Below are positions 51,460-60,132 of a stretch of 64,000 nt of DNA, one piece after another. Position 1 is the first letter of the stretch; each line of letters begins with the position of its first letter. This DNA is from Aliiroseovarius zhejiangensis. GTDB taxonomy: Bacteria > Pseudomonadota > Alphaproteobacteria > Rhodobacterales > Rhodobacteraceae. Under the pieces are notes generated by a model. The model was not told where the DNA came from. It saw only the letters and a list, made by a program, of their open reading frames with translations, and made no database searches. Made by a program: the position numbers and the translations under genes. The stretch covers positions 186,001 to 250,000 of the forward strand of contig NZ_BNCH01000004.1 in assembly GCF_014656375.1 (NCBI RefSeq), written 5' to 3'.

Positions 51460-54453
51460 CTAACCCAATGCCTCGTCGCATCGACCGCAAGTGCCCGCAT
51501 GATCATGGCTGCCCACATCCGGCAGGATTTTCCAGCAGCGCTGGCACTTCTCGCCCGTGGCTTTTTCAAACACAACGCCCACACCTTCGACTTCCGGCAG
51601 GCGGAAGGCTTCGGACGGCAGCGGGTCGTTGGTCAGCGACACGGCCGAGGTGATCGTGATATCCGCGAAGTTCACAGATTTCAGGGCCGCCAGCACATCC
51701 GCGTCACGAACATGCACCACAGGCGCGGCTTCCAAAGACGCCCCGATCACCTTGTCACGCCGCTGCACCTCCAGCGCAGCGGTCACGACCCGCCGGACCC
51801 TGCGGACACCCGACCATTTCGCGGCCAGGGGTTCATCCAGCCAATCGGCAGGTGTGTCGGGGAAATCGACCAGATGGACCGAGCTGTCATCGCCCGGGAA
51901 CCGTTCCAACCACACATCTTCCATGGTGAACACCAAGATCGGCGCAAGCCAGGTGGTCAGGCGATGGAACAGGATGTCCAGAACCGTGCGCGCGGCGCGG
52001 CGATTCAAGCTGTCCACCGCATCGCAGTAAAGCGCATCCTTGCGGATATCGAAATAGAAGCTGGACAGGTCCACAGTGGCAAAGGTGAACACAGCCGAGA
52101 ACACGCCCTGGAAATCAAAGGTCTTATACCCTTCGCGCACCACGTGATCGAGTTCCGCCAGACGATGCAGCACCCAGCGCTCCAGCTCGGGCATGTCGGC
52201 TGCGTCCACACGCTCCGCCTCGTCAAACCCGTGCAGGTTGCCCAGCATGAAGCGCATCGTGTTGCGCAGTCGGCGATAGCTGTCCGCCACACCTTTCAGG
52301 ATCTCTGGCCCGATCCGCTGATCAACCGTGTAGTCCGTCTGCGCCACCCACAGGCGCAAGATGTCCGCGCCATATTGCTTCACGACCTGTTCTGGCACGA
52401 TGGTGTTGCCCAGCGACTTGGACATTTTCATGCCCTTCTCGTCCAGCGTGAAGCCGTGGGTCACGACGTTTCTGTAAGGCGCATGCCCCTTGGTGCCGCA
52501 GGCTTGCAGAAGCGATGAATGGAACCAGCCGCGGTGCTGGTCGGTGCCCTCCATATAAACATCCGCGATGCCGTCCGGCGTCCCGTCTTCACGGTCGCGC
52601 AGAACGAACGCGTGCGTTGAACCGGAATCGAACCAGACGTCGAGCACGTCAAAGACCTGCTCCCACTCATCCGCGTTGTGGTCATTGCCAAGAAACCGTG
52701 CTTTCGCGCCGTCAGCATACCATGCGTCCGCGCCTTCTGCCTCGAACGCCTCGGCGATGCGGGCATTCACGGCGGGGTCACGCAACAGGAAGTCCTCGTC
52801 CGTCGGCAGCGCACCTTTTCTGGTGAAACAGGTCAGCGGCACGCCCCAGGCGCGCTGGCGCGACAGAACCCAATCGGGCCGCGCTTCGATCATCGAGTAA
52901 AGCCGGTTGCGGCCCGACTGCGGCCACCATTTCACCAACTGGTCGATGGAATTCAGCGCCCGTTCACGGATGGTCTTGCCCATCTCGTCCTGCCCGTCGC
53001 CAACCTCGCGGTCCACGCTGGCGAACCATTGCGGCGTGTTGCGATAGATGATCGGCGCTTTCGAGCGCCACGAATGCGGATAGGAGTGTTTGATCTTGCC
53101 ACGCGCCAGAAGCCCGCCAACGGAGGCAAGCTTGTCGATCACCGCCTTGTTGGCATCCCCCTCGCCGCCCTTGCGGTTCAGGATAAAGGTGCCGCCAAAG
53201 AAGGGCAGATCGGAGCGGAACGACCCGTCATCCATCACGTTATAGGTGATGACCTGATCCAGCATCCCCAGATCGCGATACAGCTCAAATTCCTCCATCC
53301 CGTGCGACGGTGCGCAATGGACGAAGCCTGTGCCTTCCTCGTCGGTTACGAAATCGGCGGCGCGGAAATCGCGCGGCGCGTCCCATTCGCCATTCGCCCC
53401 TTCAACCCCGGCCAACGGGTGGTGCAGTGTCATGCCGGACAATTGCGCGGGCGTGACATTGCGCACGCGGCGATACATGTCAGGTTCCAGCCGGGCACGC
53501 GCCATCACGTCTGCCGCCAGCTTGTCGGCCAGGATGAACCGGTCCCCCTTGGCGGCCCAGCATTCCTCGGGGCAGTCGGTGACTTCATAAAGCCCGTAGT
53601 CGAAGTTTTCGCCGAACACGACCGCCTTGTTCGACGGGATCGTCCACGGCGTCGTGGTCCAGATCACCACATGCGCGCCGATGAAATCTTGCGCGGCTGC
53701 AGCCTTGGCCTCTGCCACCGCTGTTCGGGTCTCATCGGTTTCCTCTTCATCCGACAGCACCAGATCGGGCAAGCGGAAGTCGGTGACTTTGAACTTCACC
53801 CAGATGGCGAAGCTTTCCTTGTCATGATATTCCACCTCGGCTTCAGCCAGCGCAGTTTTCTCGACGGGCGACCACATCACGGGCTTGGACCCCTGATACA
53901 GCGTTCCGTTCATCAGAAACTTCATGAATTCTTCGGCAATCACGCGTTCGGCGTGGAAATCCATCGTCAGATAGGGATTGTCCCACTTGCCGGTGATGCC
54001 CAGACGCTTGAACTCGTCACGCTGGATGTCGATCCAACCTTCCGCGAACTTGCGGCATTCCTGGCGGAAATCGACCACGTCGACCTCGTCCTTGTCGCGG
54101 CCTTTCTTGCGGTATTGTTCCTCGATCTTCCATTCGATGGGCAGACCGTGGCAATCCCAACCGGGCACATAACGGCTGTCAAATCCCATCATCTGGTACG
54201 AGCGCACGATCATGTCCTTGATCGTCTTGTTCAGCGCGTGACCGATATGCAGGTGGCCGTTCGCATAGGGGGGGCCATCGTGCAGCACGAAGGGTGGGCG
54301 GTCACCGGCGGTTTCGCGCAGGCGGTCATAGACGCCGATTTTCTCCCACCGGGCCAGCCATTCAGGTTCGCGCTTGGGCAGGCCTGCACGCATCGGGAAA
54401 TCGGTGACGGGAAGCGTCAGGGTGTCTTTGTAGTCGGGGGTGTCGGCACACAT
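51460..54453 (-). CDS. ileS: isoleucine--tRNA ligase
   Basis: Class I synthetase charging tRNA(Ile), with editing of valine. The 997-residue protein has the HIGH motif in DGPPYANGHLHIGHALNK, an editing CP1 domain with TTTPWTIPSNKAVVF, and KMSKS in MKMSKSLGNTIVP. The C-terminal zinc finger CQRCWKILPDVGS...CGRCDEALG marks the bacterial short type rather than the mupirocin-resistant type. No T-box leader is present, as expected in proteobacteria. The start ATG follows AAAAGGACC. The 271-base upstream spacer separates it from the divergent hemoglobin gene. Confidence 0.97.
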   Translation of the reverse strand: MCADTPDYKDTLTLPVTDFPMRAGLPKREPEWLARWEKIGVYDRLRETAGDRPPFVLHDGPPYANGHLHIGHALNKTIKDMIVRSYQMMGFDSRYVPGWDCHGLPIEWKIEEQYRKKGRDKDEVDVVDFRQECRKFAEGWIDIQRDEFKRLGITGKWDNPYLTMDFHAERVIAEEFMKFLMNGTLYQGSKPVMWSPVEKTALAEAEVEYHDKESFAIWVKFKVTDFRLPDLVLSDEEETDETRTAVAEAKAAAAQDFIGAHVVIWTTTPWTIPSNKAVVFGENFDYGLYEVTDCPEECWAAKGDRFILADKLAADVMARARLEPDMYRRVRNVTPAQLSGMTLHHPLAGVEGANGEWDAPRDFRAADFVTDEEGTGFVHCAPSHGMEEFELYRDLGMLDQVITYNVMDDGSFRSDLPFFGGTFILNRKGGEGDANKAVIDKLASVGGLLARGKIKHSYPHSWRSKAPIIYRNTPQWFASVDREVGDGQDEMGKTIRERALNSIDQLVKWWPQSGRNRLYSMIEARPDWVLSRQRAWGVPLTCFTRKGALPTDEDFLLRDPAVNARIAEAFEAEGADAWYADGAKARFLGNDHNADEWEQVFDVLDVWFDSGSTHAFVLRDREDGTPDGIADVYMEGTDQHRGWFHSSLLQACGTKGHAPYRNVVTHGFTLDEKGMKMSKSLGNTIVPEQVVKQYGADILRLWVAQTDYTVDQRIGPEILKGVADSYRRLRNTMRFMLGNLHGFDEAERVDAADMPELERWVLHRLAELDHVVREGYKTFDFQGVFSAVFTFATVDLSSFYFDIRKDALYCDAVDSLNRRAARTVLDILFHRLTTWLAPILVFTMEDVWLERFPGDDSSVHLVDFPDTPADWLDEPLAAKWSGVRRVRRVVTAALEVQRRDKVIGASLEAAPVVHVRDADVLAALKSVNFADITITSAVSLTNDPLPSEAFRLPEVEGVGVVFEKATGEKCQRCWKILPDVGSHDHAGTCGRCDEALG

Positions 54454-54568
54454 CTGTCCGGTCCTTTTCAGGCGGTTGTCGCAATATGGGGGAAGGGGCG
54501 GCGCGGATATCCAAACGCCTTGTCCCGGCGGCTCATCTGGATCAGAGCGCCGGGCATATAATTCGAAT

Positions 54569-54593
54569 AATGATGGCCTGTGCGTGCATCATT
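54569..54593. promoter_or_regulatory. inverted repeat in the ileS / hemoglobin spacer
   Basis: AATGATG (54569-54575) and CATCATT (54587-54593) are perfect inverted arms with an 11-base spacer, adjacent to the palindromic ATTCGAAT at 54561-54568. This AT-rich island lies about 110-140 bases upstream of both starts. Function is unknown. Confidence 0.35.
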
Positions 54594-54693
54594 GGGGCGT
54601 TATAGGCGCGTGGTTCGGCGGCGTAAAGCCTTGGTGGCCTGTCGACCTGTGCTGTTTTGTCCTTGCCGCGCCCCTTGGCCGACTTGCGTTTGT

Positions 54694-54708
54694 CGAGTAT
54701 TTTACTCG
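54694..54708. promoter_or_regulatory. palindromic operator candidate before the truncated hemoglobin gene
   Basis: CGAGTA-TTT-TACTCG is a perfect 15-base palindrome 16 bases before the hemoglobin ATG, overlapping the place where the promoter -10 and start should be. Such a site suggests a dimeric repressor, for example an Rrf2-type NO or iron-sulfur sensor, but the regulator cannot be identified here. Confidence 0.5.
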
Positions 54709-54724
54709 GAAAAGAGGGCGCACA

Positions 54725-55162
54725 ATGTCACAGACAGCTTCGAAGCCAAACCCACTCAGGCTTTTCGACATCACTCCGGCACAGATCGACCGGGTTCTGG
54801 CCGTGTTTTATGCGCGGATCAGGCAGCATCCCGAGCTTGGCCCCGTTTTCAACGGTCACGTGGGCGTTACGGACGATGAATGGGCCGCGCATATCGCCCT
54901 GATTTCAAGGTTCTGGCGTGGGGCTATCCTGCGGGAGCCCGGTTACGACGGCAATCCGATGCGGGTGCATATGCAAGCAGGCGATGTGAAGCCAGCGCAT
55001 TTCGACCCGTGGCTGGCCTTGTTCGAAGAGGTCACAACAGAGTTGCTGCCACCGGATACGGCGCGCGCATGGATCATGCTGGCCTATCGGATCGGGCGTG
55101 GGTTGCGGATGGGTGTCGAAGACCTGTCACGGCCAGCGCAGCACGTGCCAAAACTGGGCTGA
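54725..55162 (+). CDS. group III truncated hemoglobin
   Basis: A 145-residue 2-on-2 globin. The proximal region shows LISRFWRGAILREPGYDGNPM, the FWR..(L/M)...Y..(N/G)P block typical of group III, and VHMQAGDVKPAHFDPWLALF with the proximal His. The distal part has VFYARIRQHPELGPVF. Group III globins bind oxygen or NO and are found in proteobacteria with microaerobic or nitrosative stress responses. GAGGGC and the ATG at 54725 start the gene; the longer frame from 54440 has no conserved part. It is a single gene between ileS and the ycjX-ycjF operon. Confidence 0.92.
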   Translation: MSQTASKPNPLRLFDITPAQIDRVLAVFYARIRQHPELGPVFNGHVGVTDDEWAAHIALISRFWRGAILREPGYDGNPMRVHMQAGDVKPAHFDPWLALFEEVTTELLPPDTARAWIMLAYRIGRGLRMGVEDLSRPAQHVPKLG

Positions 55163-55180
55163 CCCGACTGGATCAGACGC

Positions 55181-56188
55181 TCAGCTTCCGAACAGCCCCG
55201 TCAATGCGCGTTTCACGATGCCGGACACGCTGGGCCGTTTCTTCGGCCCGAAGGGCAGCGGGCGGCAGACCTCAAGCGCCGCAACCCCCACGCGGGCGGT
55301 GAGCGCGCCGTTCACCACTCCTTCGCCAAACCGGCGGCTGAGCTTGGACAGCATCCCGCCCCCGGCCAGCGACCCGATCATATCATCGCCGACAGCCACG
55401 GCCCCTGTCGCGACAAGATGCGCCATCACCGCGCGGGTCAGGCGCCAGCCGCCCAACACGCCGGACCGGCCACCATAGATTTCCGCGATCCGGCGGATCA
55501 TGCGGATATTGGCGGTCAGAGCGGTGACGACATCTGCAAGCGCTATCGGTACGATGGCCGTGACCATCGCGACCTGACGGGCGGCGGCTTCGACCTCTTT
55601 GATCGCGGCGGCGTCAAGCGGGGCCAGAAGCTCGCGTTCCGTCACTGCGAACAACGCATCCACGTCGAAGGCGTCGGCTTCGCGTTCGGCCAGTCGGTCC
55701 AGCCCCCAACGTGTGTCGTCGCGCCCGCGATAAAGCTGTTTGAGCTTGTCGACCACGCCGCGCGCTTCGGTCAGGTCGTTGTGCATCATGGCCGCTTCAG
55801 CCGTGTGGTGCAGGGTATCGACGCGGCGCAAACGGGCAAAGGCCACCCATTCTTTCAGCGCGATGACCAGCAGAACCAGTATGAAAGCAGCCACCAATCC
55901 CAAAGCAGCATAGCCCAACACTGGTTGGCGGGCGATCAGGCCGGTGACGAAGTCATAGGCCGCAACGGACAACACAAATCCCATGATCGCCATCAGAAGC
56001 GACCAGAACCAGCGCGCCAGACGCGAGCGTTTGCGGCCCGCGAAGCTGATCGCGCCCTGCATCGCAGCCCCGGTGGCGTCCACCGCGGCGACCTCGGGCA
56101 CTGGGGGGGCGTCCGCTGGCGAAATCGTCTGCGTGTCGTCCAGCTCGATCAGCACGGGTCCGGATTTGGGCGTCTTTGGTGTGCGCAT
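55181..56188 (-). CDS. YcjF/TIGR01620 family membrane protein
   Basis: A 335-residue inner-membrane protein of the UPF0283/YcjF family. A Pro-rich cytoplasmic leader is followed by a helix pair (WFWSLLMAIMGFVLSVAAYDF and LGLVAAFILVLLVIAL, residues about 60-120) and a long helical, DUF697-like C-terminus with PIALADVVTALTANIRMIR and IYGGRSGVLGGWRL. In many bacteria it follows ycjX, forming a stress-related operon of unknown function. Here a GNAT gene separates them, with a one-base overlap (TGATG) at its start. Confidence 0.9.
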   Translation of the reverse strand: MRTPKTPKSGPVLIELDDTQTISPADAPPVPEVAAVDATGAAMQGAISFAGRKRSRLARWFWSLLMAIMGFVLSVAAYDFVTGLIARQPVLGYAALGLVAAFILVLLVIALKEWVAFARLRRVDTLHHTAEAAMMHNDLTEARGVVDKLKQLYRGRDDTRWGLDRLAEREADAFDVDALFAVTERELLAPLDAAAIKEVEAAARQVAMVTAIVPIALADVVTALTANIRMIRRIAEIYGGRSGVLGGWRLTRAVMAHLVATGAVAVGDDMIGSLAGGGMLSKLSRRFGEGVVNGALTARVGVAALEVCRPLPFGPKKRPSVSGIVKRALTGLFGS

Positions 56189-56622
56189 CAGGCGGCTCTC
56201 CAACAAAAGCGGATGTCTGGAAGGTGTTCGTCATTGCCTGCTCCGTCTGTGCGGAACGCCTCGGTAAAGCCTTCGCGTCGGTAAAACCGGCAAGCCCCTG
56301 CATTGGCTTGAAACGTGTAGAGCGACAATCGTGGAACTGCGGCTTTGGCATCATCCAACAAGGCTTTCCCGATCCCGTTTCCCCGCGCGGCGGGGACCAG
56401 ATAAAGCGCGTGCACCTCGCCCCCGTCGCGCGACAGAAAGCCGACGACCCGGCCCCGGTCTTGCGCCACGATGGTCCAGCCACGATCCACCAGCAGGCGC
56501 GCAAAACCCTTTTCCGAACGACGGGAATGGACGCGCGGCATCCACGGAGTCGCCGCGTTCCATCCGGTCAGGATGTTGGCAATGGCCGGGGCATCTGCCG
56601 GGGTTGCGGGCAGGATCTTCAT
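56188..56622 (-). CDS. GNAT family N-acetyltransferase
   Basis: A 144-residue acetyltransferase using acetyl-CoA. The pyrophosphate loop is AARGNGIGKALLDDAK, matching Q/RxxGxG/A, and ALYLVPAARG is the beta4-alpha3 approach to it. The substrate is unknown; free amines, proteins and antibiotics are all used by the family. It overlaps ycjX by four bases and ycjF by one base, so it is fully embedded in that operon. Confidence 0.92.
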   Translation of the reverse strand: MKILPATPADAPAIANILTGWNAATPWMPRVHSRRSEKGFARLLVDRGWTIVAQDRGRVVGFLSRDGGEVHALYLVPAARGNGIGKALLDDAKAAVPRLSLYTFQANAGACRFYRREGFTEAFRTDGAGNDEHLPDIRFCWRAA

Positions 56623-58034
56623 AGCCGATCCCCGATCAGGAACTCGGCAGCCTTGTCCAGCCTGATATGCGGCGGTCCCTCGCCGGGTTTCAGCGACACG
56701 ACCGCCGGGGCAAAACGCATGACCTCGTAATCCGCATCAAGCCACGCCTCGGCTCCGTTTCGGGCAGGCGACAGCAGACGCGCGGGATCGTCCGGCAGAT
56801 CACCCGGATAGAACGCGGCGGTCTTTCCGCTGTCCAGAAGCCGTCCGCGCACGCAGTCCAGTGTTCGCCCGTCATGCTCCATCCGCTCTTCCACGGTTGT
56901 GCGCAGGGCAGCGATGGACATGGCGGCGGTCTTGGCGCCTGCAAAATCCGCCCGGTCGCGCGCTTCGCGCAAAAGCGCCGCGGTGATCGCGGTCAGGCGC
57001 GGGTGTTGGCTGTGATGCAGGTGGTCAGCCTTGGTGGCGGCGAACAGGATCCGCTCGACCCGCCGCCCCAGAAAGATCGAGCTGAGGAACGCATTCGCGC
57101 CGGGGCGAAAGGCGGTCAGGATCTCGGCCATGGCGCGGCGCAGATCCTCAAGTGCAGCGGGGCCGGAATGGATCGCCCCCAACACGTCAACCAACACAAC
57201 CTGCCGGTCGATCTTGGCAAAGTGGTCGCGGAAAAACGGTTTCACCACGCGGGACTTGTAGGCTTCAAAGCGCCGCTCCATCTCGCGCCACAGGCTTTTG
57301 CGGGGCGTCGATGCGGGTTGCAGGATGGGTGCGAAGGTCAGCACCGGACTGCCTTCCAGATCACCGGGCAAAAGGAACCGGCCGGGAGTGCAATCGCTGT
57401 ATCCATCTTCGCGTGCGGATGTCAGATATGCAGCAAACCCACCGGCAAGGCGCTTTGCCTCCATCTCGTCCAGTGCGGCTGCCCCGTCCACCCCTTGCAC
57501 CATGCCCAGATAACTTGCCGCCTGCGGGCGATCGGCAATCCGCTCCAGCACCTGCGCGGCCCATTCCGTATAGCTGAGGTCAAGAAGAGACAAATCAAGC
57601 AGCCACTCGCCGGGATAGTCAACGATGTCCAGATGCACGGTGCGCGGGCCGCGCAGGCCGCCCAAGAGGCCTGAGGGTTGCACCCGGAAAGACAGGCGCA
57701 GTTCGGACGTGGCGCGGGTCGATGCAGGCCAGTGCGGCATTGGCCCCGTCATCGCGGCCAGATGCGTTTCAAAGTCAAAGCGGGGCACCGTGTCATCGGG
57801 CTGCGGTTGCAGGAACGCGGTCTGGATACGCCCTTCGGACGCGGCAAGCAGCCCGGACATACGCCCACGATTCATCAGGTTTGCCACGAGCGACGTGATG
57901 AACACAGTCTTGCCTGCGCGCGACAGGCCCGTGACACCCAGCCGGATCACCGGTTCGAACAACGCCTCGCTTGTGGCGTCGCCTATGGCCTCGATCTGTC
58001 GGGTGATGCTGTCTGCGATATCGCCAAGCCCCAC
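56619..58034 (-). CDS. YcjX family P-loop protein
   Basis: A 471-residue cytoplasmic NTPase of the YcjX/DUF463 family. Walker A is GLSRAGKTVFITS (residues 36-48), and VHLDIVDYPGEWLLDLSLL is the Walker B-like region with the characteristic YPGEWLLDL block. VLVDVLGAIHSGPAAL and LFAATKADHLHHSQHP (a TKAD base motif like NKxD) follow, consistent with GTP binding. Translation begins with GTG after GGAGGCACCC. The family is linked to heat-shock and phage-shock responses in enterobacteria; the function is unknown. Confidence 0.93.
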   Translation of the reverse strand: MGLGDIADSITRQIEAIGDATSEALFEPVIRLGVTGLSRAGKTVFITSLVANLMNRGRMSGLLAASEGRIQTAFLQPQPDDTVPRFDFETHLAAMTGPMPHWPASTRATSELRLSFRVQPSGLLGGLRGPRTVHLDIVDYPGEWLLDLSLLDLSYTEWAAQVLERIADRPQAASYLGMVQGVDGAAALDEMEAKRLAGGFAAYLTSAREDGYSDCTPGRFLLPGDLEGSPVLTFAPILQPASTPRKSLWREMERRFEAYKSRVVKPFFRDHFAKIDRQVVLVDVLGAIHSGPAALEDLRRAMAEILTAFRPGANAFLSSIFLGRRVERILFAATKADHLHHSQHPRLTAITAALLREARDRADFAGAKTAAMSIAALRTTVEERMEHDGRTLDCVRGRLLDSGKTAAFYPGDLPDDPARLLSPARNGAEAWLDADYEVMRFAPAVVSLKPGEGPPHIRLDKAAEFLIGDRL

Positions 58035-58164
58035 GGGTGCCTCCGTCTTTCGTTCACCTGAACATATGTGCCCGGGATGCTCTGTGCCAGAGGGGAGGTT
58101 TCATTGCGACTTCCCCAGGTGACATGCCTTGCCCGCATCCCCACCGCGCGGTATGCGGAAAGCC

Positions 58165-58938
58165 ATGCCAAGATTTGCACTGAAGATCGAATATCACGGG
58201 GCCGGGTTCGCCGGTTGGCAACGCCAGAAGGATCACCCTTCGGTGCAAGGGGCCATCGAAACGGCCCTGGCCAAGCTGCAACCGGGTGATCACACCATCG
58301 CGGCGGCGGGGCGCACCGACGCCGGTGTGCACGGGCTTGCGCAGGTGGCACATTGCGACTTGGTCAAGGATTGGGCACCGTTTCGCCTGTCCGAGGCGCT
58401 GAACTATCACCTGAAGGATCAGCGCGTCGCGATCGTTGACTGTGCGCCAGTGACCGATGAGTTCCATGCCCGCTTCTCGGCAACCGAGCGGCGCTATCTG
58501 TTTCGGCTGATTTCCCGGCGCGCGCCGCTGACGCACGAACGGGGGCTGGCATGGCATATCAAGCACCCGCTGGACGCCGATGCCATGCAGGCCGGGGCGG
58601 ATCATTTGCTGGGTCGGCATGACTTCACCACCTTCCGGTCGTCAATCTGTCAGGCGGACAGCCCGGTCAAGACACTGGATGAACTGCGGGTTGAAGAAAT
58701 CGAGATTCCGAATGGCGTCGAATACCGCTTTCACGTGCGCGCTCGGTCCTTTCTTCATAACCAGGTGCGCAGCTTCGTCGGCACGCTGGAGCGGGTGGGC
58801 GCAGGTGCGTGGGCACCCGGGGACGTGCGCCGCGCCCTTGACGCCCGCAACCGTGCCGCCTGTGGCCCTGTGTGCCCGCCCGAGGGGTTGTATCTGGCAG
58901 GTGTAACCTATCCGGACGATCCGTTCAGCCAGACGTGA
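58165..58938 (+). CDS. truA: tRNA pseudouridine(38-40) synthase
   Basis: Isomerises uridines 38-40 in the anticodon stem of many tRNAs. The 257-residue protein begins [20 protein letters not shown] and has [17 protein letters not shown] with the catalytic Asp, [13 protein letters not shown], and [19 protein letters not shown], the family blocks. The ATG at 58165 is chosen over starts at 58129 and 58153. It is divergent from ycjX. Confidence 0.96.
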   Translation: MPRFALKIEYHGAGFAGWQRQKDHPSVQGAIETALAKLQPGDHTIAAAGRTDAGVHGLAQVAHCDLVKDWAPFRLSEALNYHLKDQRVAIVDCAPVTDEFHARFSATERRYLFRLISRRAPLTHERGLAWHIKHPLDADAMQAGADHLLGRHDFTTFRSSICQADSPVKTLDELRVEEIEIPNGVEYRFHVRARSFLHNQVRSFVGTLERVGAGAWAPGDVRRALDARNRAACGPVCPPEGLYLAGVTYPDDPFSQT

Positions 58939-59056
58939 ATCGGCAGTTTTTCCCGGCGTGCAGGGTCTTTTGTGACGCTCTTCCCCCATGTTTCCCCTTA
59001 TCTCAACGATCTTGCGGGCCTAGTCTCAGAACAGATCAGATCTGGGAGGTACGAAC

Positions 59057-59929
59057 ATGAGTCTTGTAGGAACGCTGGCCAAAATGGCCCTTGGCGCGGC
59101 CATCGCCAAGGGCGTCTCGAGCATGAGCAAAGGCGCAGCCCGACAGCGCCCCGCATCCAATCCGGGCAGCGGCAGCATCTTTGGCAGCGATCATTCCCCC
59201 GAAGGTGGTCTGGGGGATTTGTTGGAAAACCTGACCGGCGGGTCGGCGCGCACGCCTCAAAGCTCGGGGCAAGGTTCGGGCGGCGGGTTGTCGGATATTC
59301 TGGGCGGTCTGGTGAACCCTGGAACCGGGGCACAATCGGGGCGCGGGTCGGCGGGTCCGGGTGGCGACCTGATGGAAATGCTTGGCGGGATGCTGGGCGG
59401 CGCACGCGCAGGCGGTGGCACGGCAGGGGGCGGTTTGGGGGGCTTGCTGGAAAGCCTGTCGGGCGGCGGCGCACCTGAACGGGGGCCTGCCAGCCCTGCC
59501 CCCGGCTCGTTGGGGGACGTGCTGAACGACGCGTTTCAACATGGCGGCGCCCCGCAATCGACCCCGACCAAGGAACAGGAAGATCAGGCCGCCGTTCTGC
59601 TGCGTGCCATCGTGCAGGCCGCCAAATGTGACGGACGCATCGACGAACGCGAAAAAGACGCGCTGATGCAGCATCTGGGCGACATCTCTCCGGACGAAGC
59701 AGAGGTCGTGAACGACGCCTTCCGCCGTCCGGTCAGCGTGGACGGGCTTGTGCGCGACGTGCCGCGCGGGATGGAGGCACAGGTCTATGCCATGTCGCTG
59801 GTCGGCCTGGACCTGGACAGCCAGGCCGAGGCGAAATACCTGCACGAACTGGGCCAGGCACTGGGCATAGATGCCCGTACCGCCAATGCCATTCACCAGC
59901 GGATGGGCGAGCCCGCGCTATATGGCTGA
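59057..59929 (+). CDS. DUF533 / TerB-like protein with Gly-rich linker
   Basis: A 290-residue protein. Residues 1-25 (SLVGTLAKMALGAAIAKGVSS) form an amphipathic or membrane-associated helix. Residues about 30-165 are a low-complexity Gly/Ser-rich stretch with repeated GLxDLLxxLxGG-type units (GGLGDLLENLTGG, GGLSDILGGLV, GGLGGLLESLSGG). The C-terminal 110 residues are a TerB-like helical domain (IVQAAKCDGRIDEREKDALM, with the DGR..EK acidic metal-site pattern). Such DUF533 proteins (YebE-like) may bind calcium and associate with the inner membrane; function is unknown. GGGAGG lies before the ATG. Confidence 0.85.
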   Translation: MSLVGTLAKMALGAAIAKGVSSMSKGAARQRPASNPGSGSIFGSDHSPEGGLGDLLENLTGGSARTPQSSGQGSGGGLSDILGGLVNPGTGAQSGRGSAGPGGDLMEMLGGMLGGARAGGGTAGGGLGGLLESLSGGGAPERGPASPAPGSLGDVLNDAFQHGGAPQSTPTKEQEDQAAVLLRAIVQAAKCDGRIDEREKDALMQHLGDISPDEAEVVNDAFRRPVSVDGLVRDVPRGMEAQVYAMSLVGLDLDSQAEAKYLHELGQALGIDARTANAIHQRMGEPALYG

Positions 59930-59973
59930 TCACGTTGGACAAGACGCGTTGACCGCCCTTCTCATCGGGGCAG

Positions 59974-60132
59974 TCAATCGGCTGTCGGCAACGTCCCATG
60001 ACGGGCCAGCGCCACCACATCCTGAACCGCTGCGCGAATGTGGTGATCACGCGTCCGATGGTTCGTGAAGGCCGCGCGCAAACAGGTCACCCCACCCAGT
60101 TCGGTGGTCGAAAAGACCGCGCGCTGATCCAG
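59974..60132 (-). pseudogene. C-terminal 52 codons of the decarboxylase, cut off by an in-frame stop
   Basis: Directly after the TAA at 60133-60135 the same frame stays open for 52 codons to a TGA at 59974. It encodes LDQRAVFSTTELGGVTCLRA, then AAFTNHRTRDHHIRAAVQDV and ARHGTLPTAD. This is the normal C-terminal end of group II PLP decarboxylases. There is no start codon with a ribosome-binding site, so it is not a separate gene. Confidence 0.85.

Noticed and set aside
52678-54561. 627-codon plus-strand open frame
   Set aside because: Antisense to ileS, which is complete and unmistakable; no recognisable domain in the frame.
54440-54724. 95-residue extension of the truncated hemoglobin
   Set aside because: No globin homology, runs through the promoter palindrome, and the ATG at 54725 has its own ribosome-binding site.
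54454-54724. T-box or other riboswitch upstream of ileS
   Set aside because: No specifier stem or T-box sequence is visible; inverted repeats there are short and operator-like.
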